7,030 nt of DNA from Bacteroidales bacterium (GTDB lineage: Bacteria > Bacteroidota > Bacteroidia > Bacteroidales > JAAUTT01): the NCBI GenBank assembly GCA_012031335.1, contig JAAUTT010000225.1:1-7030 (forward strand). The letters are read 5' to 3'. Numbering within the stretch: position 1 is the first letter of the stretch; each line of letters begins with the position of its first letter. The notes under the pieces are model-generated. The model worked only from the letters and a program-made list of their open reading frames with translations, did not search any database and was not told the DNA's origin. Positions 6,151 to 7,030 of the stretch are shown here, one piece after another. Made by a program: the position numbers and the translations under genes.

Positions 6151-6166
6151 CGACCCGGCCGGGTCG
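6151..6166. repeat. Perfect 16-base GC-rich palindrome
   Basis: CGACCCGG at 6151-6158 is followed directly by its reverse complement CCGGGTCG at 6159-6166. It is much more GC-rich than the surrounding AT-rich DNA. It could be a dyad for a dimeric DNA-binding protein, or the tip of a REP-like element. No gene supports either reading. A 32-codon open frame starting at 6118 runs through it but resembles nothing. Confidence 0.6.
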
Positions 6167-6214
6167 TCAACTTAAAGAGTTTATCATTCAATAGACACAT
6201 TTATGTGGATGTCT

Positions 6215-6258
6215 AGGTCGTAGACCTTGAAATAACCTCGTAGAGGTTGCATAGTAAA
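6215..6258 (+). repeat. Two REP-like hairpins left of the RAYT gene
   Basis: Unit A is AGGTC-GTA-GACCT at 6215-6227. Unit B is AACCTC-GTA-GAGGTT at 6234-6248, followed by the tail 'gcatagtaaa'. Both lie in the same orientation and carry CGTAG across the loop. They share shape and orientation marks with units at 6777-6989, where the stem bases differ but remain paired. Small palindromes with a conserved GTAG motif next to a Y1 transposase gene are the hallmark of REP/RAYT systems. Confidence 0.75.
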
Positions 6259-6262
6259 TACT

Positions 6263-6726
6263 TTAATCAAAAAACTCAAATAAATATTCTTCTTTATATT
6301 CAATATAGAATTTCTTCAACATTTCCATATACTCTTCTTTAAACGTCTTTTTCAGATGATGAATTTTTTGGTCCTGAATATATTCATATATGTTATTTAA
6401 GTGTGACCTGCTATATGAAAATGCCCCATAGCCATCCTGCCAGGTGAAATTTCCACGTAACATTTTTTGATTATTTATATACAGAGATGAGCTTCTTTTT
6501 AGATCTGCAATTAAATCAGAAATGGCTTGTTTGGGATTTAACCCAATCAAAATATGAAGATGATCATACATACCATTTATATTAATAGGCTTATGCCCTT
6601 TATTATTTAATAATTGTCCTAAATATGGGTATAATATGTTTTCAATCTGTTGATTTATTAGAGCTTCCCGATTCTTGGGTGAAAAACTAAATGAATATAT
6701 AGTTGGGAAAAAGATCCGGGTTTCAT
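6263..6726 (-). pseudogene. IS200-like Y1 transposase, REP-associated type (RAYT), frameshifted
   Basis: The protein is a small HUH single-strand transposase. The intact part, 102 aa from 6571 to 6263, has D-H-L-H with the two metal-binding histidines (His4, His6), the signature WQDGYGAFSYSRSHL (44-58) and the catalytic Y-I-Q-D-Q (Tyr64, Gln68). Coding continues upstream of 6571: the same frame reads back to S-P-K-N-R-E-A-L-I, and a second frame gives M-K-P-G-S-F-S-Q-L-Y-I-H-L-V-F from an ATG at 6726. Joining them needs one extra base in the A5 run at 6682-6686 (+ strand). The joined length is 154 aa, normal for RAYTs. In that numbering the HUH histidines are about 56 and 58 and the tyrosine about 116. 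REP-like hairpins flank it on both sides. No IS ends or target-site duplication are seen, so a domesticated RAYT fits better than a mobile IS200. It may be functional if the frameshift is a sequencing error. Confidence 0.82.
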
Positions 6727-6774
6727 TGTTTAATATCCAGAATGAAGCGAAAGGTAAAATATATTATTCAACTG

Positions 6775-7001
6775 TGCAAGGTATACAACCTTGTAGAAGA
6801 TGTCTGTAATCATTTTTTTACAATTGTGCAAGGTCTACGACCTTGATGTCAAGCCTAAAGTCCTATTATTTTAACAATAATGTTCGGTAAATATAGTATG
6901 CAACATCTACTAGGTTGTGGCCTCAATCATATTTATCTATTCTACAATTATGTATTCTTTCCGAGGATATTTTCAACTTCGTAGAAGTTACATAATTGTA
7001 G
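6775..7001. repeat. Four REP-like hairpins right of the RAYT gene, in both orientations
   Basis: Unit C pairs CAAGGT (6777-6782) with ACCTTG (6788-6793). Unit D pairs CAAGGTC (6829-6835) with GACCTTG (6839-6845). Unit E at 6900-6918 is imperfect. Unit F is AACTTC-GTA-GAAGTT at 6975-6989. C, D and E lie in the - orientation, F in +. Read in a common direction they share a stem, CGTAG-like loop and tail close to TTGCACAATTGTA (D) or TTACATAATTGTA (F). No gene is supported between 6727 and 7030; the DNA is AT-rich and these units are the only structure I see. Confidence 0.72.
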
Positions 7002-7030
7002 AAAATAAAAAGTAAAGTAGCTTCTGCCAA

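Noticed and set aside
6118..6216. 32-codon open frame on the + strand through the 16-base palindrome
   Set aside because: No recognisable protein features, and it overlaps the palindrome and ends beside a REP-like unit.
6263..6726. Complete IS200 insertion sequence
   Set aside because: No defined left and right ends or single-copy insertion footprint can be seen; the surrounding hairpins are multi-unit REP-like elements.
6215..7001. CRISPR array made of the repeated short hairpins
   Set aside because: The units are irregularly spaced, in both orientations, vary in stem sequence and flank a RAYT gene; there are no uniform spacers or cas genes.

Overview
The window is a piece of a Bacteroidota (Bacteroidetes) chromosome, probably from a metagenome or draft assembly. 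Support for this: AT-leaning coding sequence, no strong Shine-Dalgarno sites before most genes, a TAnnTTTG-type -7 element at 116-123, a dispersed repeat at 46-73 of a kind I associate with this phylum, and proteins (a 468-residue RtcB, an IS200-like REP transposase) that read like Bacteroidota family members. No tRNA, rRNA or CRISPR is visible.

Layout. 1-383 is a non-coding leader with a dispersed repeat, a candidate promoter and three inverted repeats, the last one 15 bases before the first start codon. 384-4539 is a tight three-gene operon on the + strand: an RtcB RNA ligase (384-1790), a PrfH-type release factor (1795-2480, interrupted by a one-base frameshift near 2068-2071), and a large soluble protein joining a Clp-like AAA+ ATPase to an FtsH-like M41 zinc peptidase (2464-4539). 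4540-4786 is a non-coding block of degenerate heptamers and small hairpins. 4787-5916 is a second, shorter RtcB of a different subfamily, also interrupted by a one-base frameshift (5194-5197), ending in a strong intrinsic terminator whose loop contains the stop codon. 5917-6262 is mostly non-coding: a possible 28-codon gene remnant, a perfect 16-base palindrome and two REP-like hairpins. 6263-6726 (- strand) is a Y1/IS200-like REP-associated tyrosine transposase (RAYT), also with a one-base frameshift, and 6727-7030 holds four further REP-like hairpins.

How the genes could work together. PrfH is known to release peptides from ribosomes whose decoding centre has been cut, and its partner RtcB reseals the 16S rRNA. 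This locus has that pair, adds an ATP-dependent protease translationally coupled to prfH, and carries a second RtcB downstream. The inferred system is a ribosome damage rescue and repair island: PrfH frees the nascent chain, one or both RtcB ligases heal the RNA, and the AAA+/M41 protein removes a protein (released chain, damaged ribosomal protein or nuclease toxin). The protease's role is inference.

Caution: three of the five genes are each missing one base, always in an A/T homopolymer (two A4 where A5 is expected, one A5 where A6 is expected). A shared technical cause (homopolymer undercalling) is the simplest explanation. All family motifs are intact once the frames are joined, so I do not treat these genes as clearly dead.
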